A stretch of 64,000 nt of DNA from Acidocella sp. (GCA_026224875.1 JAMFRU010000060.1:1-64000), one strand, 5' to 3'; shown: positions 24,010 through 33,626, counted from the first letter of the stretch. Numbers and translations: made by a program. The notes: generated by a model from the letters alone, not told the origin.

Positions 24010-24429
24010 ATGCAGAGCGTTGAGACCGTGCTCCCGCTGCAAACATTGCGATCTACCATGCCGGTGTACCGGGTTTTTATCCGCGATCTGGTGCTGGCGG
24101 CCAGCATCGGCGTGCACTCGCATGAGAAACATGCGCCGCAGCGTGTGCGGGTTAATGTGGAGCTGGACGTGCAGACTGGGGCAGCGCGGCTGGATGATAA
24201 TCTGCGGAATGTGGTTTGTTATGACGAGTTGATCCAGGCCATCCAAAAGCTCACCGCGGGGCCGCATATTCAACTGGCGGAGACGATGGCGGAGCGGATT
24301 CTGGAGCTGTGCCTGGCGGATGAGCGGGTGCGGCGGGCCAGCGTGACTGTGGAGAAGCTGGATGTTTACGAGAATGCCGCGGCTGTGGGGGTGACGATGG
24401 TGCGGGAGAATGTAACGCTACTTCAGTAA
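24010..24429 (+). CDS. folB: Dihydroneopterin aldolase
   Basis: A 139-residue FolB-type protein: FIRDLVLAASIGVHSHEK, then RVRVNVELDV, VCYDELIQAI and the active-site LAETMAERI segment. It cleaves dihydroneopterin to hydroxymethyl-dihydropterin in folate synthesis, or epimerises it. The start ATG at 24010 follows GAGGAGTGCAGG; an internal ATG at 24058 would give a more usual length. It is divergent from tmm. Other fol genes are absent, so its place beside three folate-dependent or folate-binding demethylation genes is suggestive. Confidence 0.85.
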   Translation: MQSVETVLPLQTLRSTMPVYRVFIRDLVLAASIGVHSHEKHAPQRVRVNVELDVQTGAARLDDNLRNVVCYDELIQAIQKLTAGPHIQLAETMAERILELCLADERVRRASVTVEKLDVYENAAAVGVTMVRENVTLLQ

Positions 24430-25948
24430 CGACCCCAGCACACCGCGGATCACCGAGCGGCCGATGCGTGTGCCTATTTGACTGCTGGCGCTGCGTACCA
24501 CGGATTTAGCCATCGATTCCACCAGGCCCTGACGGCGCCCATCGCCCAGGAATATATTCGTCAGCAAGTCTCCCGGCGGTGCCTGTGCAGCCCTGGCGGG
24601 ATCTGCGGTTTGCGGCGGCGTTGACGGCACGGACGCCCTAGGATTCGCGGGAAGGCTGGCCGGGGCTGTGGCACACTTGTTCAAAAGTTCGTAGGCGGAT
24701 TCGCGGCCGATCACCGTTTCGTATTTTCCGGCCAACGGGCTGGCGGCCATCACCATTTTACGTTCCTACAACGTAATGGCGCCGATACGGCTGCGCGGCG
24801 GGCAGATTTTGGCGCGGTCCACCACGGCAGGCGTACCGTCCGCCTCGAGCAGAGAGACAAGCGCCTCACCCACTTTCAACGCGGTAATCACGATTTCGGT
24901 ATTCAGTTTTGCATTGGCCCGAAAGGTCGATGCCGCCGCCTTCACGTTTTTTGGTCGGCGGGCGAGAAAGCGCGCAGTGCATACTGCACGCGATTACCCA
25001 GCTGACCCAGAACCGTGCCGGGCAAATCCACCGGGTTCTGCGTTATGAAATATACGCCGACACCTTTAGAGCGGATAAGCCCTACAACCTGCTCGATTTT
25101 TTCAACAAGGGCTTTCGGCGCGTCCTTAGAAAAGGAGATGTGCCTTGTCGAAAAAGAACACGAGTTTTGGCTTGTCGAGATCCCCCACCTCGGGAAGCTG
25201 CTCGAACATCTCGCTCATGAGCCAGAGCATGAAAGTTGCGTAGAGGCGGGGCGAATGAATGAGTTTGTCCGCCGCGAGCACATTTACGACTCCTCTGCCA
25301 TTGGGCGCCTGCAGCATCAAATCCGTGAGGGATACAGCGGGCTCGCCGAAAAATGCGGCGCCGCCGGCTTGTTCGAGGGAAAGCAGCTTGCGCTGGATGG
25401 TACCGATGCTGGCTTTGCTGACATTGCCATAGGCGGTGGTGAGCTGCGGCGCGCTCGCCCACATGGCTCAAAATCGCGCGCAAATCCTTGAAATCCAGCA
25501 GCAGTCGGCCATCCTTGTCGGCCAGCGCAAAGGCGATCGTCAGTACGCCCTCTTGCGTATCGTTAAGCTCCAGCATCCGGGTAAGCAGCACCGGTCCCAT
25601 TTCGGCGACTGTCGCGCGGATCGGGTGACCGCTCTGGCCGAACACATCCCAGAAAATCACCGGCATCGCATCGGGCCGGTAATTTTCCACGCCGAGCGCG
25701 GCGGTGCGTGCCGCCAGTTCCGGTTTCGGCTGGGCCGGCTGGCTGATGCCGGATAAATCGCCCTTAATATCGGCACAAAACACGGGCACGCCGGCCAGCG
25801 AAAACCCTTCCGCGATTTCCTGCAGCGTAACCGTTTTGCCCGTGCCGGTGGCGCCTGCGATCAACCCATGCCGGTTGGCCAGCCGCAACAATAAAGTTTG
25901 TGGGGCATCACCTTTGCCGAACAAAACGCCGGTTTGCGCTTGGTCCAT
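24418..25948 (-). pseudogene. HerA-like DUF853 ATPase gene, multiply broken
   Basis: The DUF853 (HerA-like, bipolar helicase) protein can be followed along the whole span but not in one frame. It starts at 25948 with a Walker A loop GATGTGKT and shifts frame near 25455. It then runs through a Walker B that reads [10 protein letters not shown] in place of the expected FFFDEAH, shifts again near 25126, and shifts in an A6 run near 24917. It meets TAG at about 24765, then continues to the C-terminal SAYELLNKC and IGRSVIRGVLGSLLK. Five independent lesions, including loss of the catalytic Glu, indicate a dead gene. The C-terminal end overlaps the 3' end of folB by 12 bp. Confidence 0.85.
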
Positions 25949-26037
25949 ATAATTATTTAGCGCCGGAATGTTCGACCGCGCAATCAAGATCGGCAGGCGG
26001 CCGGCGCGCGGTGGCGCCACGAACCGGCACCACAAAC

Positions 26038-26074
26038 AAAAAACCCCGGGCGATTGCTCGCCCGGGGCTTTTTT
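26038..26074 (-). terminator. Rho-independent terminator of the ThDP enzyme gene
   Basis: CCCCGGGCGA (26044-26053) pairs with 26058-26067 around a TTGC loop and has A6 on one side and T6 on the other, so it can act in both directions. It lies just after the stop of the gene at 26086. Confidence 0.9.
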
Positions 26075-26085
26075 AGTGCAACGCC

Positions 26086-27822
26086 TTACTGGGTGCCTTC
26101 GGCATACCAGGTGCGGAATTCGGCGTATTTCGGCATTTCTTCCGAGTTCGCCTTCGGGTCGATGACAACATGCACCACGCCGACCTTGCCGCTGGCGTAG
26201 GCGCGGGCGATGGCGGGTTTGATGTCCTCAACCTTGGTCACGTATTCGCCGTGGCAGCCGAAACCTTCGCCGACCTTGTCGAAGCGGACATCCTTGCTCC
26301 AATGCGTGCCGGTTTCCTGCGTGCCCTGGCCGAAGGTGCGCTTGTAAACGCCGACCTCCAAGCCCCACTGGTTATCCACGCCAACGACGCAGACCAGCGG
26401 CAGTTTGCAGCGCACGGCTGTTTCCAGCTCGGCGATGTGGAACATGAAGGAGGAGTCCGAGGTGAGCAGCATGCCCGGGCGGGATTTGCCGGTGGCAGCC
26501 TTGTCCGCCAGCATGGCGCCGGTGGCGTAGGGCAGGCCGGTGCCGATATGGCCGAAATTCTGGTTCCAGATCACGTCATGCGGTTTGCACTGTGAATAGG
26601 TCCACTGGAAAATCACCGTGGCCCCGCCGTCGCGGATCATGATGCCATCCTTCGGGAAAGCCTGGGTGGCTTCCACGACGAAACGGGAGGTATGGATTCC
26701 GACATTGCCGTGACCGTCGGACTTCGTGAGGGACTCAGCGGCCAGCGAGTCAAGTTCGGCCTGGCCGTCCTTCATGAACTTGGCGAGGCCCGGGGCCGGC
26801 GCGCGCGGCGTGGCCTTGAGGGCGGCAACAAGCTGCGGCACCACACCGCGCAGGTCACCGACCAGCGGCACGTCGATGGGGCGGTTCACGCCGATGGCGG
26901 AAGGGTCCTGCTCGACATAGATCCACTTGCGGATGGCCTCGTTCTTTTGCCAGTAGCGCCAACGGCCGTAATGCACCGGCTCGCCCAGCTCGGTGCCAAG
27001 TGCGAGGCAAAGGTCGGACTCGGTCACCGCCTCGATGGAGGCATTGGAGAAAACATACTGGAAGGTACGGTCTTCGAGGCCGGGGATGTAGGAGGTGCCG
27101 CCGGAGGTCTGGATGACCGGGCAGTTCATCAGCTCGGCCAGCTCCTTCACCGCGGCGCCGGAGCGCGTGGTGTGTACGGCATGGCCGACCAGCAGGATCG
27201 GGTTTTTGGCGGCGAGGATAAGCTTTACGGCTTCGGCCACCTGGTCGATATCCGCACCCTGGTTGACGAGGCGGTAGCGCGCGGGCGGCAAAGCCTCCGG
27301 CACGTCCAGCTCTTCGGTGATGATATGCGAGGGGTATTCGATATAGACCGGGCCCGGTGTGCCGCCCAGCGCCTGACGGATGCCTTCGCGGATGATCTCA
27401 TCGGTCTGGTCGGCATACTCGATCGAAGCGGCGTATTTCACCGAATTCTCGAACAGCGGCATCTGCTTGACGAACTGGATGCGGCCGCGGCGGACGCGCT
27501 GTTCGGTCACACGGGCACGCTGGCCGGAGAGGAAGATGACCGGCGAATTCTCGACCAGGCAGCACTGAATGGCGGGGGCGGCGTTGGCAATTCCAGGCCC
27601 GAGCGTGCCGATGCACACGGCGGCCTTGCCGGTCATGCGCGAGGCAGCCTCAGCCATAAAGCCGGCGGCGGCTTCGTGGTGCGGGGCGATGACGGTCCAG
27701 CCGCGGCGCTCGGCGGCCAGGAACATGTGAACGAAATTCGGGTCCGGGATACCGAACAGCGTGTTGATCCCCTCGGCCTCGAAGAGCTGCAAAATACGTT
27801 CATAGACGGGAACCCTCATCAT
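26086..27822 (-). CDS. Thiamine diphosphate-dependent enzyme (acetolactate synthase-like)
   Basis: A 578-residue enzyme of the ThDP-dependent decarboxylase/synthase class. The N-terminal PYR domain shows FGIPDPNFVHMF and the HHEAAAGFMAEAASRMTG segment with the activating Glu; a central nucleotide-fold domain follows; the C-terminal PP domain has LLTSDSSFMFHIAELETA and VGVDNQWG. The usual GDG of the ThDP motif is replaced by SDS. AAGGAG lies just before two adjacent ATG codons, so the start may be 27822 or 27819. The reaction (2-oxoacid decarboxylation, carboligation or another) is not readable. It stands alone, divergent from the formate dehydrogenase operon. Confidence 0.8.
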   Translation of the reverse strand: MMRVPVYERILQLFEAEGINTLFGIPDPNFVHMFLAAERRGWTVIAPHHEAAAGFMAEAASRMTGKAAVCIGTLGPGIANAAPAIQCCLVENSPVIFLSGQRARVTEQRVRRGRIQFVKQMPLFENSVKYAASIEYADQTDEIIREGIRQALGGTPGPVYIEYPSHIITEELDVPEALPPARYRLVNQGADIDQVAEAVKLILAAKNPILLVGHAVHTTRSGAAVKELAELMNCPVIQTSGGTSYIPGLEDRTFQYVFSNASIEAVTESDLCLALGTELGEPVHYGRWRYWQKNEAIRKWIYVEQDPSAIGVNRPIDVPLVGDLRGVVPQLVAALKATPRAPAPGLAKFMKDGQAELDSLAAESLTKSDGHGNVGIHTSRFVVEATQAFPKDGIMIRDGGATVIFQWTYSQCKPHDVIWNQNFGHIGTGLPYATGAMLADKAATGKSRPGMLLTSDSSFMFHIAELETAVRCKLPLVCVVGVDNQWGLEVGVYKRTFGQGTQETGTHWSKDVRFDKVGEGFGCHGEYVTKVEDIKPAIARAYASGKVGVVHVVIDPKANSEEMPKYAEFRTWYAEGTQ

Positions 27823-28279
27823 TAACTCCTTGTTTTAAATTGCTTTGTACGTTTGCTTTGAGTACGCACCCACCGGCGGCGGCGTGGCTGTCAGCCTTCA
27901 GGCTTTGTCGTACTTTGGCCCTATGCCTTCGAAAACAGCCCTTCCCCCTAAACGCCGGTTTTAGCCGCGAGCGTGTGATGATTTGTCAGGACATTCTCCT
28001 AACGCGGGCAAGCTATAGCGTCACTTTCCGCTCTGGTCGAGGTATTGAACGGTATGATAGCATGAATTCTGCGCGCCGAATACGCCGCAGCGCAGCATAG
28101 GTTTGCGCCCGTTGGCAGCCCCCGAGGTTGCTTATCACGGCGTGGCCATACCGAGTTAGCAATTGTCCGGACTGCTGGATTATGGGCGGCTCCACACTTG
28201 AAATGGCCGGGCCGGCATGGAACTTATAGTCCCGCGTGCCTGGCACTGCTTCCGGCACCGCCATATGGAGGACCTCGCC
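27823..28279. other. 457-bp divergent intergenic region
   Basis: It separates the ThDP enzyme gene and the formate dehydrogenase operon. I see no coding potential of its own, no RNA gene and no convincing promoter. The long minus-strand open frame crossing it is antisense to the dehydrogenase gene. Confidence 0.6.
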
Positions 28280-30565
28280 ATGACATCTCGCATTGTACCA
28301 GGCGTAAAGCCTTATAAGAGTGCCGCGGGCGGCTGGGGGGCGTTGCGGGCCACCGCCAACGCGGTGCGTGAGCAGATGGACCTCACCGAGGCGCCGCTGC
28401 TGCTGTACCGCACCAACAAGCCGGCGGGGTTCGACTGCCCCGGCTGCGCCTGGCCGGATAAGGCGCATGGCTCCACCTTTCAGTTTTGCGAAAACGGCGC
28501 CAAGGCAGTGACCTGGGAAGCCACGAAAAAACGCGTGACGCCGGATTTTTTCGCAGCCCATACCGTGTCTGAACTGCTGGGCTGGACGGACCATGATCTG
28601 GAGGATGAGGGGCGGCTGACCCACCCCATGGCCTATGATGCGGCCAGCGATACGTACCGCGAAGTGGGTTGGGACGAGGCGTTTGGCCGCATTGGGGCGG
28701 CGCTGCAGGCACTGCCTGATCCGAATATGGCGGAGTTTTATACCTCCGGCCGGACCTCCAACGAAGCGGCGTTCATGTACCAGCTGTTCGCGCGGGAATA
28801 TGGCACGAATAATTTTCCCGATTGCTCGAACATGTGCCACGAGGCGACCAGCGTCGGCCTGCCGAAATCCATTGGCATTGGCAAAGGCACCGTGTCCCTC
28901 GATGATTTTGACCATTGCGAGCTGCTGATCGCAATCGGGCATAATCCGGGGACCAATCATCCGCGCATGATGGGCACGTTGCATGAGGTATCGCGGCGCG
29001 GTGTGCCCATCATCGTGTTCAACCCGCTGCGGGAGCGGGCACTGGAGCGGTTTACCGACCCGCAAAATCCGGTCGAGATGGCGAGCATGGGCTCGACGCC
29101 GATTGCGTCGTCCTACTACCAGGTGAAGGTGGGCGGCGATGCCGCGGCGCTGAAAGGCATTATGAAGGCGTTGCTGGCGCTGGATGAGGCCAATGGTGAC
29201 GCTTTGGATCATGGGTTTATTGCAGAACACACCAATGGGTTTGATGAGCTGGCCAAGGATTTGCGGGCGACCGGCTGGGCGGAGATTGAGGCGGCCAGCG
29301 GGTTGCCGCGCGCGGCACTTGAGGCGGTGGCTGCGGCCTATGCCAAGTCCAACGCCACCATCGTGAGCTACGGCATGGGGGTGACGCAGCATAGCAAGGG
29401 CACCTCCACCGTGCAGCAGATTGCGAATCTGCTGCTGCTGCGCGGTAATTTTGGCAAACCGGGGGCCGGTATCTGCCCGTTGCGCGGGCATTCCAACGTG
29501 CAGGGTGACCGCACAGTGGGGATTACCGAGAAGCCCGGCAAAGAATTGCTTGAGGCGATCGAGCGCAGTTACGGTTTTACCCCGCCGCGCGCGCATGGGC
29601 ATGATGCGGTGCAGGCGATGCAGGCCATTGTGGCCGGCGAGTCGAAAATTCTGATTTCGCTTGGCGGCAATCTGGCCGTAGCACTGCCGGACCCGGAACA
29701 ATGTTTTGCGGCGATGCGCAAGCTCGATCTGGCCGTGCATATCGCGACGAAACTGAACCGCTCACATCTGCTGATCGGCAAGGATTCCATCCTCCTGCCC
29801 TGCCTGGGCCGCACGGAGCAGGATATTCAGCTTTCCGGCGCGCAATCGGTAACCGTTGAGGATTCAATGTCGATGGTGCATGCCTCCGTGGGTAAACTGC
29901 CGCCGGCGTCCGAAGCTTTGCTATCGGAGCCCGCCATTGTGGCCGGCATGGCACATGCCACTTTGCCTCACAGCAAGGTTGATTGGTCCGGGCTGGTCGC
30001 GGATTATGATTTGATCCGGGATGGGATTGAATCCGTATTTCCGGATTTCAAGAATTATAATTTGCGCATCCGCGTGCCGGGCGGGTTTCGTTTGTCCTTG
30101 CCGCCGACGGAGCGGGTTTGGAAAACCGCCTCCGGCAAGGCCGAGTTTTTGGCACTGACAGGTCTTGAGGTGGATATGCCCATGACAACGGAAGCACCGT
30201 TCCGGCTGACCACGATACGCAGCCATGACCAGTATAACACCACCATCTACGGGCTGGATGATCGCTATCGCGGCGTGTTCGGCAGGCGGGACGTTATTTT
30301 CATGAGCAAAGATGACTTAGCGGCGCAGGCGCTGGAACATGGCGATGTTGTGGATGTGGAGACCGTGATGCCCGGGGAAACTGTCCGGCGGCTGGCAGGG
30401 TTTACCGTGATTGCCTATGATATCGCGCCCGGTTCCGTGGCGGCTTATTATCCCGAAGCCAATGGGCTTGTGCCGCTTTCCTATCATGATGCGCAGAGCG
30501 GCACGCCGTCCTACAAATCCGTGCCGGTTAAAATTTCGCGGGCGCTGCTGCCTGCCGCACTCTGA
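28280..30565 (+). CDS. Molybdopterin oxidoreductase, FdhF/YdeP type formate dehydrogenase
   Basis: A 761-residue Mo/W-bisPGD enzyme of the FdhF/YdeP family, cytosolic (no signal peptide). FDCPGCAWPD near residue 53 lies at the N-terminal cluster region and SNMCHEATSVGLP near 180 carries the cysteine that would bind molybdenum; it is Cys, not selenocysteine. C-terminal MopB-like domain motifs (FRLTTIRSHDQYNTTIYG) are present. The ATG at 28280 follows GGAGG. It heads an operon with mobB, mobA and fdhD, the genes that mature such enzymes, supporting a role in formate oxidation. YdeP-like members of unknown substrate exist, so formate is inferred. Confidence 0.8.
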   Translation: MTSRIVPGVKPYKSAAGGWGALRATANAVREQMDLTEAPLLLYRTNKPAGFDCPGCAWPDKAHGSTFQFCENGAKAVTWEATKKRVTPDFFAAHTVSELLGWTDHDLEDEGRLTHPMAYDAASDTYREVGWDEAFGRIGAALQALPDPNMAEFYTSGRTSNEAAFMYQLFAREYGTNNFPDCSNMCHEATSVGLPKSIGIGKGTVSLDDFDHCELLIAIGHNPGTNHPRMMGTLHEVSRRGVPIIVFNPLRERALERFTDPQNPVEMASMGSTPIASSYYQVKVGGDAAALKGIMKALLALDEANGDALDHGFIAEHTNGFDELAKDLRATGWAEIEAASGLPRAALEAVAAAYAKSNATIVSYGMGVTQHSKGTSTVQQIANLLLLRGNFGKPGAGICPLRGHSNVQGDRTVGITEKPGKELLEAIERSYGFTPPRAHGHDAVQAMQAIVAGESKILISLGGNLAVALPDPEQCFAAMRKLDLAVHIATKLNRSHLLIGKDSILLPCLGRTEQDIQLSGAQSVTVEDSMSMVHASVGKLPPASEALLSEPAIVAGMAHATLPHSKVDWSGLVADYDLIRDGIESVFPDFKNYNLRIRVPGGFRLSLPPTERVWKTASGKAEFLALTGLEVDMPMTTEAPFRLTTIRSHDQYNTTIYGLDDRYRGVFGRRDVIFMSKDDLAAQALEHGDVVDVETVMPGETVRRLAGFTVIAYDIAPGSVAAYYPEANGLVPLSYHDAQSGTPSYKSVPVKISRALLPAAL

Positions 30566-31059
30566 TGCGGATGCTGGGATTTATCGGCAGCAGCGGCAGC
30601 GGGAAGACCGAGCTGGTGACGCGGATTTTGCCGTTGTTGCGCGGGTATGATCTGCGTGTGTCCGCGGTAAAGCATGCGCATCATGGTTTCGATATCGACA
30701 AGCCCGGCAAGGATAGTTTTAGATACCGCGAGGCCGGGGCGGAAGAGGTAATGCTGGTGGCGGACGGCCGCTGGGCACTGCTGCGCGAGGAGCCGGAGGA
30801 GATGTCGCTGCCGGCGCTGGTGGGGCGGATGGCGCCGGTGGATCTGGTGCTGGTCGAAGGTTTCAAGCTGGCGCAGATTCCAAAAATAGAAGTTTACCGG
30901 CCGAGTCTTGGGAAACCGGCTTTCTTTCATGATGACCCGGGCATTGTTGCCGTGGCCTGCGATGAGGAAATCGAGACAGGCGGCAGGGTGTTTTTACCGC
31001 TGAATGAGCCGGAACAGGTGGTGGAATTCATTCTATCCTATGTGATGGCGGGGTCATGA
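30565..31059 (+). CDS. mobB: Molybdopterin-guanine dinucleotide biosynthesis protein MobB
   Basis: A 164-residue P-loop GTP-binding protein: GSSGSGKTELV at residues 8-18, VKHAHHGFDID, and LVLVEGFKLAQIPKIEVYR. It assists MobA in attaching GMP to molybdopterin. The ATG overlaps the dehydrogenase stop by one base (TGATG) and its own stop overlaps mobA by 4 nt, so translation is coupled. Confidence 0.9.
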   Translation: MRMLGFIGSSGSGKTELVTRILPLLRGYDLRVSAVKHAHHGFDIDKPGKDSFRYREAGAEEVMLVADGRWALLREEPEEMSLPALVGRMAPVDLVLVEGFKLAQIPKIEVYRPSLGKPAFFHDDPGIVAVACDEEIETGGRVFLPLNEPEQVVEFILSYVMAGS

Positions 31060-31643
31060 TCCCTGGTGTTATCCTGGCCGGCGGCAGCTCGCGGCGGCTG
31101 GGCGGGGGCGATAAATGTCTGCTGCCGTTGGGGGAGGGTTCGATCCTCACCCATGTCATCTCCTCGCTGCGCCCGCAGACAAGCGCGCTGCTGATCAACA
31201 GCAATAGCGATCCGGCTTTGTTTCAACATACCGGCCTGCCGGTGCAAGCGGATGTGCTGCCGGGGCGGCTGGGCCCACTGGCGGGCATTCACACCGCCAT
31301 GCTGTGGGCGCGCGCGATTGGCGCCGATGCCGTGCTGACCACGCCGGCGGATACACCGTTTCTGCCCGCTGATCTCGTTATCCGGCTCAATACGGGACGG
31401 AATGCGGGCCAAGCCGCCTTCGCGTTGAGTGACGGAGAATTGCATCCCGTGGCCGGGATATGGCCCAGCGCGCTGGCAGAGCAATTGCAGGACCATCTGG
31501 CCAATGGCGTGTACCGGGTGCGGACATGGCTTGGACAGATATCGTTTAAAACTGTGGAATTCGAGGCCGGCGGCATCGATCCGTTCTGGAACATCAACAC
31601 ACCGGATGATCTGGCGGTTGCCCGCGCTGCCGTGGCACCATGA
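31056..31643 (+). CDS. mobA: Molybdenum cofactor guanylyltransferase MobA
   Basis: A 195-residue nucleotidyltransferase. The GTP motif VILAGGSSRRLGGGDK is at residues 5-20, and LGPLAGIHTAM and TTPADTPFLP (metal-binding Asp) follow. It makes the bis-MGD cofactor that the upstream dehydrogenase needs. It overlaps mobB and fdhD by 4 nt each. Confidence 0.92.
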   Translation: MIPGVILAGGSSRRLGGGDKCLLPLGEGSILTHVISSLRPQTSALLINSNSDPALFQHTGLPVQADVLPGRLGPLAGIHTAMLWARAIGADAVLTTPADTPFLPADLVIRLNTGRNAGQAAFALSDGELHPVAGIWPSALAEQLQDHLANGVYRVRTWLGQISFKTVEFEAGGIDPFWNINTPDDLAVARAAVAP

Positions 31644-32506
31644 GCGGCGTCCCCTCCCCTGTTGCGCATGCCCCCGCCACTTCCTGGCGCGGCAATGTTC
31701 AGGCCGAGAGCGAAAGAGCATTGCCCGAGGAAGTCGCGGTGGCGCTGAGTTATGATCGCGAGACTTTTGCCGTGATGATGGCGAGCCCTGCGGATTTACA
31801 GGATTTCGCGATCGGATTTTCGCTGTCCGAAGGGATTATCGGCAAGGCTGACGATATCACCCATTTCGAAGCGATCGTGGTAGATGAGGGCATCGAGTGC
31901 CGCATGACTCTGGGACCGCAGTTGCGCGAGTCCTTACAGGCAAGGCGGCGGCGCATTGCCGGGCCGGTGGGGTGCGGGCTGTGCGGGTTGGATAGTTTGA
32001 AGGAGGCCTCCCGGCCTTTGCCAACAGTACAGGCTACAACGCAAATCTCCGCCACGGCCATCGCCGACGCTTTTAAATCCATGGCGCGACAGCAGCTGCT
32101 CAACAACGAAACGCGCGCGGTGCACGCCGCCGCTTTTTTCGCACCCGGAAAAGCGCTTCTGGTGCGGGAAGATATCGGGCGGCATAATGCGCTGGACAAG
32201 TTGATCGGCGCCGCCGCCCTGCGTGGCGATGATGCCGCAACGGGTGTGCTATTGCTGACCAGCCGTGTCTCACTGGATTTAATCCAGAAGGCGGCAATAT
32301 TCGGCGCCGGTATTCTGGCCGCTATTTCAGTCCCCACGGCCCGCGCCGTGCGCGAGGCACAGGCCGCCGGCATCACGCTTATCGCCGTGGCGCGTGATGA
32401 CGGGTTCGAGGTTTTTACCCACCCGGCGCGGATATTGTTTCCAGAGCAGAAGGGGACAGTGAAATGGCTGGCAAGGACGCTGCAGGATATTGTCGATGAA
32501 ACATAG
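31640..32506 (+). CDS. fdhD: Formate dehydrogenase accessory sulfurtransferase FdhD
   Basis: A 288-residue FdhD. It delivers sulfur from a cysteine desulfurase to the Mo-bisMGD of formate dehydrogenase. The active cysteines are in VGCGLCG near residues 112-118; EEVAVALSYDRETFAVMMASP, DFAIGFSLSEGII and VREDIGRHNALDKLIG are family hallmarks. It ends the four-gene operon and is strong evidence that the first gene is a formate dehydrogenase-type enzyme. Confidence 0.93.
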   Translation: MSGVPSPVAHAPATSWRGNVQAESERALPEEVAVALSYDRETFAVMMASPADLQDFAIGFSLSEGIIGKADDITHFEAIVVDEGIECRMTLGPQLRESLQARRRRIAGPVGCGLCGLDSLKEASRPLPTVQATTQISATAIADAFKSMARQQLLNNETRAVHAAAFFAPGKALLVREDIGRHNALDKLIGAAALRGDDAATGVLLLTSRVSLDLIQKAAIFGAGILAAISVPTARAVREAQAAGITLIAVARDDGFEVFTHPARILFPEQKGTVKWLARTLQDIVDET

Positions 32507-32534
32507 CTTCGGTCGTTGAAATGTCATTATTTTG

Positions 32535-32566
32535 GCCGCGGCTTTGGCTCAGGCCAAAGCCGCGGC
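32535..32566 (+). terminator. Perfect 14-bp stem-loop after fdhD
   Basis: GCCGCGGCTTTGGC pairs perfectly with 32553-32566 around a 4-nt loop, 29 bp after the fdhD stop. No T run follows; it may still end the operon or protect its 3' end. Confidence 0.6.
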
Positions 32567-32657
32567 GGCTTGATTTACGGCATGGGCTCGGCCAGAACAG
32601 CAGGCAGCGGCGGGCCACGGCCCCTTCGTTTAAAACCATGACTGGCGGGGGTTTATA

Positions 32658-33626
32658 ATGCGCGTCCTGGTTACAGGTGCCGCGGGGTTCATCGGCTACC
32701 ATGTGGCACAAGCGCTGCTGGCCCGGGGCATCGAGGTGGTGGGGGTGGATGACCTCAACCCCTATTACGATGTGCGGCTGAAACAGGCGCGGCTGGCACG
32801 GCTGGGGGCGGGATTTACCTTCCATCACCTCAACATCGCCGAGCATGAGGCGGTGATGCGGCTGGGCGACGGGGTGGAAGTGATCGTGCATGTCGCGGCC
32901 CAGGCCGGGGTGCGCTACTCGCTGGAAAACCCGTTTGCCTATGCCACCTCCAACCTCACCGGGCATCTCTCCATTCTGGAGCTGGCGCGGCATACGCCCA
33001 GCGTCAAACACCTCATCTATGCGAGCTCGTCTTCCGTGTACGGCACCGGCTCCACCCTCCCCTATGCGGAGAGCGAGCGCGCCGACCGGCCGTCATCGCT
33101 CTATGCCGCGACCAAAAAGGCGGACGAGCTGATGAGCGCCTCCTATACGCATCTGTTCGGGTTGAAGCAGACAGGCTTGCGCTTCTTTACGGTTTACGGG
33201 CCCTGGGGCCGGCCGGACATGGCCTATTTCAGTTTTGCCGAAGCAATCAGCGCCGGCCAGCCCGTGACGATTTACGAGGGCGGGCGGCTGCAACGGGATT
33301 TCACCTATATCGACGATATCATCGCCGGGATTCTCGGCGTGTTTGACCATCCCCCCACCGATGCCACACCGCACCGCCTGTTCAACATCGGCAACAACCG
33401 GGCGGAATATGTAACGGATCTGGTGCGGCTGCTGGAAGAGGGCCTGGGCCGTAAAGCCATCACGGTGAACAGACCCAAACCCGAGGCCGACCCTGAGAAA
33501 ACCTGCGCCAATGTGGATGCGCTGCACGGGCTGTGCGGGTATGTCCCTTCAACCAAACTGGCGGACGGCATTCCGCGTTTCGTTGAGTGGTACAAGCAGT
33601 GGCAGGAAGTTCGCGAGACACTTTAG
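32658..33626 (+). CDS. NAD-dependent epimerase/dehydratase (UDP-glucuronate 4-epimerase-like)
   Basis: A 322-residue extended SDR. The cofactor motif GAAGFIG is at residues 7-13; ASSSSVYG and YAATKK carry the catalytic Ser, Tyr and Lys; TGLRFFTVYGPWGRPDMA and the DFTYIDDI segment are typical of UDP-glucuronate 4-epimerases. It would make UDP-galacturonate for surface polysaccharide. No polysaccharide genes are adjacent. The ATG follows GGGGGTTTATA. Confidence 0.88.
   Translation: MRVLVTGAAGFIGYHVAQALLARGIEVVGVDDLNPYYDVRLKQARLARLGAGFTFHHLNIAEHEAVMRLGDGVEVIVHVAAQAGVRYSLENPFAYATSNLTGHLSILELARHTPSVKHLIYASSSSVYGTGSTLPYAESERADRPSSLYAATKKADELMSASYTHLFGLKQTGLRFFTVYGPWGRPDMAYFSFAEAISAGQPVTIYEGGRLQRDFTYIDDIIAGILGVFDHPPTDATPHRLFNIGNNRAEYVTDLVRLLEEGLGRKAITVNRPKPEADPEKTCANVDALHGLCGYVPSTKLADGIPRFVEWYKQWQEVRETL

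Noticed and set aside
26692-27825. 377-codon open frame on the plus strand
   Set aside because: It is antisense to the ThDP enzyme gene and has no recognisable motif.
28241-28256. Sigma-54 promoter before the formate dehydrogenase gene
   Set aside because: TGGCAC is present but the required TTGC at the -12 position is missing.
28800-28860. Selenocysteine in the formate dehydrogenase
   Set aside because: The Mo-ligand position in SNMCHEATS is an ordinary Cys codon and the frame has no internal UGA.
28013-29740. 575-codon open frame on the minus strand
   Set aside because: It is antisense to the formate dehydrogenase gene, its translation has no domain pattern, and it mirrors the GC-rich third-position bias of the real gene.
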